From Arabidopsis thaliana (Eukaryota; Streptophyta; Magnoliopsida; Brassicales; Brassicaceae): a stretch of 64,000 bases of DNA. Made by a program: the position numbers and the translations under genes. This document shows, one piece after another, positions 21,361 through 33,442 of this stretch; position 1 is the stretch's first letter; each line of letters starts with the position of its first letter. The stretch covers positions 24,723,971 through 24,787,970 of the forward strand of contig NC_003070.9 in the NCBI RefSeq assembly GCF_000001735.4. Direction: 5' to 3'. The notes under the pieces are model-generated. The model was not told the DNA's origin. It worked only from the letters and a program-made list of their open reading frames with translations, and ran no database searches.

Positions 21361-24356
21361 TAAGACATTAGTAAATTGTAAGTGAATAAAAGAAAGCAAC
21401 AAAAATAGTTAACAATTGGTAGATAAGAATTACATGCAGTGTAAGAAAATTTCACAAGGACTCAAATCACAATTATCAAATTTTGTAAATAGATAAGAAT
21501 TTTCAAAATATCAAGTTGTCTAGCTAAATACTTAAGATTGTAAACTGCAATTCAAATTCAAGAAATTAAAATGGACATATATAGGGAAGTTATGGGCATG
21601 TATGTGATCTCGTACATCCCTTAGAGCGAGGTCTAAACCATCATTTGGAAAGCTCACCCCTTCCAACACAAATCGAACACATGACTTCTAAAATCTCTAC
21701 GTTTTCGGTGATCAAAGGGATTTACCACTAGAAGTGCCAAGTTGACGGTTCTTGGGAATGTAAACTCTACTTCTAGGTTATGTTGGATATGCTTTCAGGA
21801 GGAATCTATGACCCTATTGCTAGGATTTAAGTCCCATCGCAAAAATATTACTCTGCTCATTTTCTTGAATTTCTTATATGGGCTATGAAGACCATTCTAT
21901 CAAGTGCACTCACATGGTAGAAACTAAAGTCGGATCTCTGAGCTGATCATGATAACGCAATACCCCTTTGAGTGGCTCCACTTTAGTGGACTATTGTTTT
22001 CTCTTATTGTACTTTAGGTCCTCGTGAATTAATCTCTCGGACGAAAGTGTTTAGCATGTAGTATTTTAGCCCATTATTTGGGTAACCAATTAATGTTTAT
22101 TCCCTTAATGTATTGGTGATGATAAAAAGAGCAAGTAGACTACTAAGTTCTTACCAACCAATAACCGAAGGTACCAAACGATTCGAAATTAAAAAGAACG
22201 AATAATACTGATGAAAACTGTTGAATTAAACAATGTCATAGAATATAGTCACTTAATTATGACTATTTCTCTTTCAAGGCACTAATCATCCTTGTAAATC
22301 ATCATACTTTCCAACAAGTATTAGTAAACAAAACCTACTAAACTAAAATAGAACCTTAATTTTAATTATCATTGTTTAGACATTTTTACATACATGTTTT
22401 GAGGAAAAGTCTCCTAACTATCATAATGATCAAGTCTAGTCTACTATTAATAGCAAAGAAATTAAAGAAACTATCAAAAATATTTGGACCTAGACATCAA
22501 CATCTAACAGTATAACCTAATCAATCAAAGTAACAATCTTGGTTCGAAATGAGGATATGCATTATGTGAAAAGGGTCATTGTAGAACTATGAAAAATGGT
22601 TATGCATATGGGGAAGCTTAAAAATGTTTTATGATTGCATGTATCTTTCTTAAAGCTCATACCGAAAGAGCTCCACATCTAATAATGGTCGTAACCACAC
22701 AGTATTTTATTTATTCTCCATCTATCGCCTTTTGAACATGTCTAAAACACAAGTATATAATAAAAATGCGTATTACAACACAAAAATATATAATACTAAT
22801 ATCGCTAATAAGAATATAGAATGATATTATTATATATTCTTGTTGGGTTATTTTGACGACAGTTCTTAAGTCAACTTAATTATTTTTGCAAAAGACATTT
22901 TTGCACGTTAGTTGTAATTTTTTTTCGCAACTAAAAATATATGCAAATATTTTACATAAAACATCTTTTGCTTTGTTTTGTCAATCTCTTATGCTTACAC
23001 TACTTGATAGTCATTTCTTTGAGGAAGAGCGCCAATCCTACAAAAAAAGTAAGAAATATTTATTGTTACAAAGGTGATTCGAATTCGAGTGATAATTTCA
23101 CAACGACGCTTACAAGAATAGCTAGATTTCATGTATTTTCCGATTACCAATTTTTTTTTGTATCAACAACAACATGCATATGAGTTTGAACTTCGACGGT
23201 GTCACATCAGCTCTTGCACACTAGCACAAATCACTAAATTACGTTTTTAGTCAATTAAAAATAATAAAACATATACAAATATGACCACAATCATAATACT
23301 ACAATTGAATGGCGATGATATAAATTCAATTTTTGTATTAGTAATACGGTTTGAAAATCTACATTCGAAATGTGAAACGTACAATGCCATCATTATGCAA
23401 AAAAAAAAACAACTTTCAAACATTATTCTATATGAAATGGAGGAATTGGTAAAAATAGAATTCATTACATCACCTAAAGATTAATCACCCGATAATATAA
23501 AAACAGAAAACTAAACAAGATTTCCCTGAAATTTATAGTTTAATATATTTTCTTATGAACATAATGAATTTCTTTATTTATTCTCATTTATGAAGATGAT
23601 ATAAAAGTTTGAACAATAATCACAACACAACACATAAAAAGTAAATCTCCTAATCACCAAAAACTATAAAAATGAAATGTATGTTTTTGTAGTTGAAAAA
23701 AGGGTGGTGGTTGGCTTTAGAAATTGGACTTTTAACCTAAATGTTTCTCTACAATACAACTTCCAAATCATAACCGTTATTTAATATTACACCTAGTCTT
23801 CATCAAATAATCAAAATCACAAAATAATCAAATATCAAAAACAAGTTGTTATAGTTTTTAATCAAAATAATTATGACATAGCATAGATTATAGAATATCT
23901 CGTTCAAATAATGATGTCAGGTTTACATCAATCAAACTGAATTTTCTCGAGAAGCATATTTTGAAAATTAAAATTTATTCGCAGAAAAAGAAGAGAAAGG
24001 AATCTACTATTATTTACTGTATATTATATAAAGAGGAAAATAAAATAGGTAAATAAATTTCCTTTTATAATTGCTTTAGATTGCGGTTGTACCACGGCTC
24101 TGCTCTTGCTTTTAAGAACTTGCCGGTACTAAATTTCATATACTCCAATTAAAAGCTAGCTCGAAACCCCAAATGTTATTTTATTTTTCTATATAATAAT
24201 AATCATACATTATAAAAAAAAATCATATCATTATTTAAAAATAGAATTTTATTTTTCTTTCTTCTTCTTCAATTATTATGACACTCCCGTGTTCCTAATC
24301 TTTTCTCTTATTCTTCTCTTTCTTCTCATCTTACAAAATCTTGCAAATCAATTTTA
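21361..24356. other. Gene-free stretch upstream of RGL1
   Basis: Between about 21590 and 22060 the DNA is less AT-rich than its surroundings and looks like decayed formerly transcribed or transposon sequence, but no frame or domain can be named. Further on it is AT-rich, with short open frames (22886-23183, 23281-23484) that have no support. The last 400 bases include the RGL1 promoter and leader. Confidence 0.45.
24025..24033 (+). promoter_or_regulatory. RGL1: Candidate TATA box for RGL1
   Basis: TTATATAAAG lies about 325 bases before the RGL1 ATG, in front of a pyrimidine-rich (CTTTCTTCTTCTTC) leader at 24250-24330. Position and sequence fit a plant TATA box with a leader of about 290 bases. 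There is no direct evidence of a transcription start. Confidence 0.4.
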
Positions 24357-25892
24357 ATGAAGAGAGAGCACAACCACCGTGAATCATCCGCCGGAGAAGG
24401 TGGGAGTTCATCAATGACGACGGTGATTAAAGAAGAAGCTGCCGGAGTTGACGAGCTTTTGGTTGTTTTAGGTTACAAAGTTCGATCATCCGACATGGCT
24501 GACGTGGCACACAAGCTTGAACAGTTAGAGATGGTTCTTGGTGATGGAATCTCGAATCTTTCTGATGAAACTGTTCATTACAATCCTTCTGATCTCTCTG
24601 GTTGGGTCGAAAGCATGCTCTCGGATCTTGACCCGACCCGGATTCAAGAAAAGCCTGACTCAGAGTACGATCTTAGAGCTATTCCTGGCTCTGCAGTGTA
24701 TCCACGTGACGAGCACGTGACTCGTCGGAGCAAGAGGACGAGAATTGAATCGGAGTTATCCTCTACGCGCTCTGTGGTGGTTTTGGATTCTCAAGAAACT
24801 GGAGTGCGTTTAGTCCACGCGCTATTAGCTTGTGCTGAAGCTGTTCAACAGAACAATTTGAAGTTAGCCGACGCGCTCGTGAAGCACGTGGGGTTACTCG
24901 CGTCCTCTCAAGCTGGTGCTATGAGGAAAGTCGCGACTTACTTCGCTGAAGGGCTTGCGAGAAGGATTTACCGTATTTACCCTCGAGACGATGTCGCGTT
25001 GTCTTCGTTTTCGGACACTCTTCAGATTCATTTCTATGAGTCTTGTCCGTATCTCAAGTTTGCGCATTTTACGGCGAATCAAGCGATACTTGAGGTTTTT
25101 GCTACGGCGGAGAAGGTTCATGTTATTGATTTAGGACTTAACCATGGTTTACAATGGCCGGCTTTGATTCAAGCTCTTGCTTTACGTCCTAATGGTCCAC
25201 CGGATTTTCGGTTAACCGGGATCGGTTATTCGTTAACCGATATTCAAGAAGTTGGTTGGAAACTTGGTCAGCTTGCGAGTACTATTGGTGTCAATTTCGA
25301 ATTCAAGAGCATTGCTTTAAACAATTTGTCTGATCTTAAACCGGAAATGCTAGACATTAGACCCGGTTTAGAATCAGTGGCGGTTAACTCGGTCTTCGAG
25401 CTTCATCGCCTCTTAGCTCATCCCGGTTCCATCGATAAGTTTTTATCGACAATCAAATCAATCCGACCGGATATAATGACTGTGGTCGAGCAAGAAGCAA
25501 ACCATAACGGTACCGTATTTCTCGATCGGTTCACGGAATCGCTACATTACTATTCGAGCTTATTCGACTCGCTCGAGGGCCCGCCAAGCCAAGACCGAGT
25601 GATGTCGGAGTTATTCCTAGGACGGCAGATACTAAACCTTGTGGCATGCGAAGGAGAAGACCGGGTAGAGAGGCATGAGACTTTAAATCAGTGGAGAAAC
25701 CGGTTCGGTTTAGGAGGATTTAAACCGGTTAGTATCGGTTCGAACGCGTATAAGCAAGCAAGCATGTTGTTGGCACTTTATGCCGGGGCTGATGGGTATA
25801 ATGTGGAAGAGAATGAAGGTTGTTTGTTGCTTGGATGGCAAACGCGACCGCTTATTGCAACATCTGCGTGGCGAATCAATCGTGTGGAATAA
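24357..25892 (+). CDS. RGL1: DELLA gibberellin-response repressor RGL1
   Basis: This intronless frame of 511 aa has the known RGL1 length. The N-terminal DELLA domain reads [14 protein letters not shown] at 32-45, with Val in place of the final Ala of DELLA, followed by TVHYNP at 72-77; these regions contact the gibberellin receptor GID1. The GRAS domain follows: leucine repeat I from about 152 ([20 protein letters not shown]), VHVID at 254-258, leucine repeat II, PFYRE-like and the SAW motif at the end ([11 protein letters not shown]). Known role: a nuclear co-regulator that restrains germination and growth until gibberellin causes SCF-SLY1-mediated destruction. Its 5' side is an unusually long gene-poor tract. 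The VHYNP motif is intact, so it should be gibberellin-responsive. Confidence 0.98.
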   Translation: MKREHNHRESSAGEGGSSSMTTVIKEEAAGVDELLVVLGYKVRSSDMADVAHKLEQLEMVLGDGISNLSDETVHYNPSDLSGWVESMLSDLDPTRIQEKPDSEYDLRAIPGSAVYPRDEHVTRRSKRTRIESELSSTRSVVVLDSQETGVRLVHALLACAEAVQQNNLKLADALVKHVGLLASSQAGAMRKVATYFAEGLARRIYRIYPRDDVALSSFSDTLQIHFYESCPYLKFAHFTANQAILEVFATAEKVHVIDLGLNHGLQWPALIQALALRPNGPPDFRLTGIGYSLTDIQEVGWKLGQLASTIGVNFEFKSIALNNLSDLKPEMLDIRPGLESVAVNSVFELHRLLAHPGSIDKFLSTIKSIRPDIMTVVEQEANHNGTVFLDRFTESLHYYSSLFDSLEGPPSQDRVMSELFLGRQILNLVACEGEDRVERHETLNQWRNRFGLGGFKPVSIGSNAYKQASMLLALYAGADGYNVEENEGCLLLGWQTRPLIATSAWRINRVE

Positions 25893-27460
25893 AAATAAAT
25901 AATGGGAAAAGTGAAAATGTGCTATATACTTTATTGCATTGCTGATAAAGAAAAAAAGTCCCACGTTTTCCAAATTTTATGAATTCTAAATTTTGTTCAC
26001 TTGTCACGAGATTTTGACCTCGCATAAATAGACTATTACGTCAGGGTCAGGCCAATGAAATGATTTTTTATCACTTGTTCTCATTAAGGTAAAAAAGGTC
26101 TTTTCTATTTCATCTTTGGTTTTCGATAAAATTAAAATTGAATAAGAGATGAAATAATGATATATATAAGGTGATAGTCTGATAGATATGGATAAATGTT
26201 TCATGACACGAACCAGTAGTCAAGTTCTTTTGAGAATAATCCTAAGACCATGGACTTTAAATAGATTGGTTAAAGGGTCATTATCTCTTTAATTAAGGAG
26301 GACAGTGGTGTGTTTAAAATGTATTTGTGCTCTTTTGACGTTGATTTAATTAGTACCCACCGCCAAATAATATATGAGCATTCCTGTTATCGCATGTTGA
26401 CATCATTTTAAGAAAATGATTTTCGTAGGTAACATTTTGTTGGTAATCAATTTAACAACTACCAATTTTATTACTTTTAGAAGAAATATGCATGAGCTGA
26501 CATAATTATACTGTACATAAGTTCATAAGTTTCTGTCGGTAGAGAGGTTTGTTCATCAGGAATTCGTAATGACGCAAAACATAAATTTGTCTTTAGAAAC
26601 TTTATATGAATATATAAATTTGGGAAACTATTATAAATCCTCATAAATTTTAACAAATTTTCAAATACTTTTACCTTTCTAAAACTTTTATATGTTGTTT
26701 CTTATAACTTACTTACACAATTTTGTAACAATTTTCCAAGTATAACCAGAATTGTTTTGGTAATAAAACCTTCCTCAGAATATGTTCTTGGAAACGAGAT
26801 TTTAATTTGATGGGCATCATCATTCTTCGACACTACAACCATTTTAAAATTTTGTTTTACTCGTTGAAAGTATTTTCTTTTCAATAATGGTGCATTCTAG
26901 GTTTGATTAAATTGTGAAGTCCAAACCCAAGCCCAATAAGGGAAGTTTGAGGCCTAACCCAACTCCTAATATAAGTTTCTCGTGTGTGTAATTCTATGAT
27001 ATTACCTTTTTACGATAATTTAATTAGTCATTTTAAAAATCTTTTAATGAACTAATGACGCGTCGAAGCCGCGATTAAAAGCTGCAAAAGTACATGCATG
27101 AAGTCAATGTATAACGCTTTCTATGGTATTGACCTTGGCAAGTTTAAATTTTTTAGGCTCATATTTCGGACCATTTAAGGAAAGCAATATCTAGAAATGG
27201 AATGTAATTACAAATGTTCTTAAACACGACACCAGTCATTTAGGAAAGAAACACGAGACTTTTTCTCTTTGGTTTTGACTGATTTTTGAGGTCCTTAAAA
27301 TTAATACCGAAACCACTTCAGAGGTTAAGATGTCACTTCATCATTAATTGTCCTACACACCAAATTTTCTATTGATATAAAATTTTTGCATGTGAAGAAA
27401 AAGCCCAAAAATTTACTCGGATTTTAAAGCAGATTCCTTCGATCTAAAGAAAGAGAGAAA
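25893..27460. other. Spacer between RGL1 and the C2-domain gene
   Basis: This is AT-rich DNA containing the RGL1 3'UTR on the left and the promoter of the C2 gene on the right, with a purine-rich leader (AAAGAAAGAGAGAAA) just before the ATG at 27461. Minus-strand frames of 60-87 codons here have no domain and partly shadow RGL1. Confidence 0.5.
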
Positions 27461-28637
27461 ATGGAGAATATGTTAGGTCTTCTAAGACTTCATGTGATTA
27501 GAGGTGTTAATCTTGCCATCAGAGATTCTCAAAGCAGTGATCCTTATGTCATTGTCCGTATGGGAAAACAGGTAACCCCAATTTTTCATCTTTTCTTTTC
27601 CAATTTAGGCTTTACATTTTCTGAGTTCTTCTGTTCTTGTCAAACAAAATTTTCTTCTTTTCTTTTGATCGAGTTTGTCAAGTAATTGGTTAATTGCTTC
27701 TTGAGCTTTCTTTTGTGAATGGATCTTTGGTAATGATTAATGAATTTTGTTATGCTACTTCTGATGTAGTTATTGAATGAGAGAAGTATAATATGTCTTT
27801 TTATAGATTTAGATGATCTTCACACAAAAAAAAAAACTTTTTTTTTGACTTAATTGGTCATTTGAATTTCGTAGGCAAATGCTGTGTTATTAACATATCC
27901 ATTATAGTCACATACTGTCAAAGTTAAATTACCGGCTAATGAGAAATTCCTAGGAATTGATTTCTACAAAAAAAAAAGTAGCTAAAAATGAAAAGCATTT
28001 TCAACAAGTTTTTGATTTGTTCGTGCATTTCTTATTTGTGTATAATCTATTTATCTTATATGGTTATGTTATGACTCTTTCTGGACGCAGAAGCTACGAA
28101 CCCGTGTGATGAAAAAGAATTTGAATACAGAATGGAACGAAGACTTGACACTTTCTGTTACTGATCCAACTCTTCCTGTCAAGATCGTAAGTGATTTCGA
28201 CATTACAACCAAATCAAACACGATACATTAGATTAGACCACAATATGGATTCTTTATATTTGGAAGTTTGAAACAAGACTTAACAAGAAAAATTGGTGTT
28301 TTTTTTTTGTTATAAACAGATGGTGTACGATAGGGACAGGTTCTCAAGGGATGATAAGATGGGAGATGCGATTTTTCACATTGATCCGTTCCTTGAAGCC
28401 ATCAGAATCCAAAACCAACTAGGAGGACTACCTGAGGGGACTGTAATAATGAAGATACAGGCAAGCAGACAAAACTGCTTGTCAGAAGAGAGCAAGATTG
28501 TATGGCACAAAGGAAAGATTGTCCAGAACATGTTCCTTAAGCTTCAGAATGTTGAACGAGGGGAGATAGAGCTGCAGCTTGAGTGGATCGATGTCTCCGG
28601 CGCCTTGACTGATGATGCGGAGGATGTTGCTTTCTAG
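27461..28637 (+). CDS. CAR8: C2-domain ABA-related (CAR) protein
   Basis: Three phase-0 exons (27461-27571, 28091-28186, 28320-28637) give 174 aa. It is almost entirely one C2 domain with the plant CAR layout: MLGLLRLHVIRGVNLAIRD, SSDPYVIVRMGKQ, TEWNEDLTLSVTDP, then YDRDRFSRDDKMGDA carrying the second calcium-binding aspartates, and the CAR-specific insert around SRQNCLSEESKIVW, ending GEIELQLEWIDVSG. Known for the family: calcium-dependent membrane binding and recruitment of PYR/PYL abscisic acid receptors to the plasma membrane. The number CAR8 (At1g66360) is from memory. Splice sites were set by matching paralogue phrasing and GT-AG; the first intron (519 bases) is unusually long for the gene. 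Confidence 0.9.
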
Positions 28638-29568
28638 ATCGACTCTATACTACAAGAAATTCCTGTGATGATACGGCGAAAACAATAACACAAACTGATG
28701 TAGTGATTTACTCAATTAATAATCTTAATGCACTAGCGATCTTATCGATGAAGCAATTAAGAGTAGAACCACAAGGACTAATTCACATTAAGAATGCACA
28801 TAATTACTTAACTTAAGAACTAAATGTTGCATTGATTCAATAAACCGGTTGCAATAATTTATTTAAATATATATTTTAGTTTTAAAAATTAGTTATATAA
28901 CAATTTATACAGAGTGATGAGGTCGTATATATTAAATATTATAAAAGTTACAATGCTCAGTCAAAATAAACTAAGAATTACATGGGTCTATAAAATAAAA
29001 TCAAATATTACAATGATTCGTCGAATAACGATTACAACTTTATTTAAATAAATAAATATTTCTAAATTATATAAAAAGTTATACCGAAATACGCAACAGT
29101 AGATAATTAAAAGTTTATTAAATAAAAAAAATTACAACGGCTCATAAAACAAAATCAAAAGTTGCAATGATTCGTCCATATAGATCAAATGTTATAACAG
29201 TTCAATTAATCTGTTGCAATTTTATTTAAACATATTTTAGTAATCAAAAATAACCAGAAAATGAAAATATATAACTTTAGTTGAACATACATAACTTTTT
29301 AACAAAACATTATTATAACTTTTTAACTTTAGTTTCTTTTTTTTGTAATATTTTGAAGAAATGTTGCAATAGAAAGACAACCATGTAGAAGTACAAAACA
29401 GATTTATTGACATTGTTATTATTATACGTAATTAAAAAGAACGAAGAGTCTGGCTGCTAAGTGCAGTGAACCATTTCTCTTGTCTAAACAATAGCAAAAC
29501 AAACTAATTTTTAGCAAATTCAGCATGAATTAAACGTGGATATAAAATATGGCAGTCACTGCACTCTC
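28638..29568. other. Spacer between CAR8 and MYB113
   Basis: It holds the CAR8 3'UTR, a degenerate short tandem repeat (28835-29245, separate entry) and, from about 29450, the MYB113 promoter. That promoter shares pieces (CCATTTCTCTxGTC, ACAATAxC, AGCAAAT, GTGGATAT) with the promoters of MYB114 and MYB90. Confidence 0.5.
28835..29245. repeat. Degenerate tandem repeat, period about 180 bases
   Basis: The phrase TTGCAAT-ATTTATTTAAA-ATATTTTAG occurs at about 28850 and 29212, with a weaker copy near 29030. Between copies come variants of TTACAATGATTCGTC (about 28930, 29010, 29165). It looks like a decayed nonautonomous element; no terminal repeats or target duplication could be set. Confidence 0.45.
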
Positions 29569-29577
29569 TATATAAAA
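29569..29577 (+). promoter_or_regulatory. MYB113: TATA box of MYB113
   Basis: CTCTATATAAAACC is a strong plant TATA box 87 bases before the last pre-ATG base. Unlike MYB114 and MYB90, no CACGTG G-box stands directly in front of it. Confidence 0.6.
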
Positions 29578-29663
29578 CCTCCAATAATTTGTGAAGGCTT
29601 CACACATGCCATATATATAAATTTTATAAAATTTGTGAGATAATTTTCTATTATCTTTGCTCC

Positions 29664-30634
29664 ATGGGCGAATCACCCAAAGGGTTGAGAAAAGGTACAT
29701 GGACTACTGAAGAAGATATTCTCTTGAGGCAATGCATTGATAAGTATGGAGAAGGCAAATGGCATCGAGTTCCTTTAAGAACTGGTATTTGTTTCATGCT
29801 TTTTAAGGTGGTTCATGAAAATACTATTTATATCGATTGGTGTGCATATATTCTTCATGATAAAGATAAAGGAGGTACAAAAGAAATCTAAGTAGGTATA
29901 GTAAATTCGACTTTTGGTTTTATAGGTCTCAATCGGTGCCGAAAGAGTTGTAGACTTAGATGGTTGAATTATTTGAAGCCAAGTATTAAGAGAGGAAAAC
30001 TCTGCTCCGATGAAGTTGATCTTGTTCTTCGCCTTCATAAACTTCTAGGAAATAGGTATTGTTTTCTCGATAGTCAATACTATTTCTTTAGGGATCGCGG
30101 TTCAATACTAGAAACTCTCATGTATATTGTTTCACAATGTTTAGGTGGTCCTTGATCGCTGGTAGATTGCCTGGTCGGACTGCTAATGATGTCAAGAATT
30201 ACTGGAACACTCATTTGAGTAAGAAGCACGATGAACGATGCTGTAAGACGAAGATGATAAACAAAAACATTACTTCTCATCCTACTTCATCGGCCCAAAA
30301 AATCGATGTTTTAAAGCCTCGGCCTCGATCCTTCTCCGATAAAAATAGTTGCAACGATGTCAATATCTTGCCAAAAGTTGACGTTGTTCCTTTACATCTT
30401 GGACTCAACAACAATTATGTTTGTGAAAGTAGTATTACATGTAACAAAGATGAGCAAAAAGATAAGCTTATTAATATTAATCTATTGGATGGAGATAATA
30501 TGTGGTGGGAAAGTTTACTGGAGGCAGATGTGTTGGGTCCAGAAGCTACGGAAACAGCAAAGGGTGTGACCTTACCGCTTGACTTTGAGCAAATTTGGGC
30601 TCGGTTTGATGAAGAGACTTTAGAACTGAATTAG
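29664..30634 (+). CDS. MYB113: R2R3-MYB anthocyanin regulator MYB113
   Basis: Exons 29664-29784, 29926-30055 and 30145-30634 give 246 aa. R2 (residues 10-60, [14 protein letters not shown]...RWLNYLKPS) and R3 (about 61-112) are complete. R3 contains the bHLH-contact motif ([13 protein letters not shown]), followed after the second splice by [20 protein letters not shown] with the ANDV signature. The subgroup-6 motif KPRPRSF is present, and the C-terminus is acidic with Trp/Leu motifs. Known role: nuclear activator of late anthocyanin genes with TT8/GL3/EGL3 and TTG1. It is the first copy of the tandem array. The intron phases equal those of its neighbours. Confidence 0.97.
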
Positions 30635-33170
30635 TGTTGCTCCCCATTTTTGTTTGCACGTGTGTATTTATGTTTCTGTGGATGTTTTTTATATTGCAAT
30701 TTTTAAAAATTGTATTATTAAATTCATATCAAAGGTGGCAGCATTTGTTACAATATAACTTAACACGAATTCAAACCCGAGAAGATAACGTCTAATGGTT
30801 CATTAGGAGATAATATGAGAGTCGTTTCTACTTATATTGTGTTGTATGAGGTGATGCGATGAGAGTGAAGAAAGGGATGTTTCTACTTATGTTTTTTTTT
30901 GCTTTTTATTTACAAATTTATGGTCTTTTCTAAACCAACGTCAGAAAGTTCAATTCTCCAAAAAAACTACATGAATCGTAATTTTTTTTTATCTACAATA
31001 CTACGTTTTAAATTGACCTAGATAATTAGGATCAGAGTAAGCTGCAATAAACTAAAAGAGAAAAAAGTAAGAAAAAAAAACTAAAAAAAGAAAGAAAGAA
31101 AAACAATTCTTCTTCTTCTCCGATGGAGACACACGTTCCTCCAACTCGAACAAATGGATGCATGCCTCAAAGTGGGTCCATTCAATCCGATCTGAAATTA
31201 AGCAGACTCAAAATTGGTCCGATTGATCTAAACCGAAATCAATTTTAATTATGATGAGATTTTGTCGAAATTAATAATTAGAAGGGTCATTGATTATTTT
31301 AAGGAGACATGTGAGCTATCTCGCACATTAAAATCAAGAAAGAACTTTGAGTGATATCATATGGATCAATATATTTATTATATCAATTGGTTTTGACTTT
31401 TCCTCTTAAAAGAAAACAACAACAGTTTTCTAACGCAAATAATGTTGATGTCCTTTGGATCCATGTCGGTTGCATAGTATACACTAAACATGCATTGGAA
31501 AAAAACAAAAATTCTTAAAACTTACCATTATCGTTGTTTTTATTAGCTTTGAATGATAAACTACTATCAAAACGATATATTTTTTTTGTATATTTTCGAT
31601 ATTTATCATTCACAATTTTTTTTATCAAAATCATTATAATATTTTTTATTTTTAGTTTTATTGTACAACTTTTTCGTATAACTATTTTTTACAGTTTTAC
31701 ATTGTTTCAAAATAACTTACAGTTTCAACTAATTTATGTTATCAATCAGATCTATTATTATTATATTCTATTATATATCAATTTAACACATGGGTTTTGG
31801 CAAACATAACCACCGGAGGATCGGAAAGGAACTTGTGATTGAATAGTGTTTTCTTATTAAAGGTTACACACATACAAGTGTGTAAGTCAGATTTTTCTAA
31901 AAGATTCATAAATTTAGCATTCTTTGAGAAAAAACTTAAACGTGAAACTTCCAAGTAAATTATTCTTCAGAAAATCTATAAAACTTTGTGTCAGTAAAGT
32001 GAAGTTTATTCCTTGAAATTCTCCCAAATCCATACTAGTCTCGTTCATCTGGTATTAATTACTATGACGTCGGTTGAAAAGAAAATATAAAATTCTAAAA
32101 ATGTATGATAAATATCTATCACTTCAAAAGGAAATTTTCCTTACAGTGTATGATTATTTTTGTTCTGGAAAATCTTGAAAGAAATGACTTCACACCTTAT
32201 AGCTTTTATGAAATTATGTCTCATGTGGAAAATTGTTTGTGGACGATGAGCATACACGTTGGTTTCACTTGAAAAGTTAAAAAAATTCTTACTATTTCCT
32301 TCAAAAATATTCTACAAAATATCAGCTAATCATCACCAGTGCTATCCTATATCATAAAATTACATAATTGGTGTGTTTTGCGCTAACAAAAAAGAATTAA
32401 TATTATTTTAGTTTTTGTTAAAGGATATTCTGTCTTAGTTTTTATGTTATATCATACTTGTTTCACCAAAATCAAATTATATATTTTAATCATAATCTAG
32501 AATATATTATTTTAGAGGTATCTGGAATAAATCAAATTAGTTTTTATGTTATATCATACCTGCTACACACTATGACTTGTTGAATATTTTGTGATCAGGT
32601 CTTGGGTTACCTTTTTAGATATTGTAGAAATCTTCATGAAATATGTATGTTGTAGGAAGCCTGAATTTTGACCGTTATGTGGGTCAAGAGTTATGTACTA
32701 GATATTTTTTTACTAGATAAAAAAATTTCATGAAATATTTTTGTGACATAAATTCTTCAATTATTATTATTATTTTATTATTTTTTGGTCCTTCAATTAT
32801 TTATAACAAGAAAATATTGATATAATATATTCTTAGTCCCCCTTGAGGTTTCTGAGGAGATGTGTTACAAAGAAATACTTTTATACTAAACAAACAGTAT
32901 ACACTAATAAGATGAAGATGAATTAAGGGTAAAGCGATCAAAAGATGAAGGCTAGAGTGGGGAAGTTCAATTCTGCTAAATGGAAAAAAAAAAATCACTT
33001 GATGAATATGTACATTAGTGTTAAGAATTCAAAGTTTGTGAGATCTGCAGTGGATAAAAACACTCCAATAATCTGTAAATGAAAGAAAAACAAGAGAAAA
33101 ATAGCCTCCTCATATATATAGACCATCTGCCATCAATTCTCCTATTTTTTCATTTTTGCATGTTTTGAAG
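30635..33170. other. Spacer between MYB113 and MYB114
   Basis: It contains a 41-codon open frame with a leader-like polypyrimidine stretch (31123-31248, see findings) and two blocks that recur 3' of MYB114 and MYB90: about 31790-31910 and 32181-32262. The 91-codon frame at 31534-31809 is low-complexity Phe/Ile from AT-rich DNA and is not called. Confidence 0.5.
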
Positions 33171-33442
33171 TACAGAAAAAGGATGAAGAGACAAGTTAGG
33201 TGTCTATGAACCATTTCTCTAGTCAAATCAGAAACCAAACAATAACTTAGCAAATAAAGCACGACATGTAAAACAGAAATGTGGATATTACACATGCACG
33301 TCACTTTCCTAAGCCCGTCACGTGTGTATATATTTCCGCTCAGATACTCACACTCTCTACTCCTCCAAGGATCTCTGAAGTCACAATATATACCTATCTC
33401 AATCCTTTTCTTATAGTTTGCTTAGATATCTATCTTTGGTCC
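33171..33442 (+). promoter_or_regulatory. MYB114: MYB114 promoter with G-box and TATA-like run
   Basis: The block from about 33171 to 33400 closely matches 39800-40020 before MYB90 and 38860-38960 before the broken MYB. It has a CACGTG G-box at 33319-33324, followed at once by TGTATATATTT (TATA-like). CACGTG is the core bound by bHLH and bZIP factors, which would fit autoregulation by the MYB-bHLH complex or light control (inference). Confidence 0.55.
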
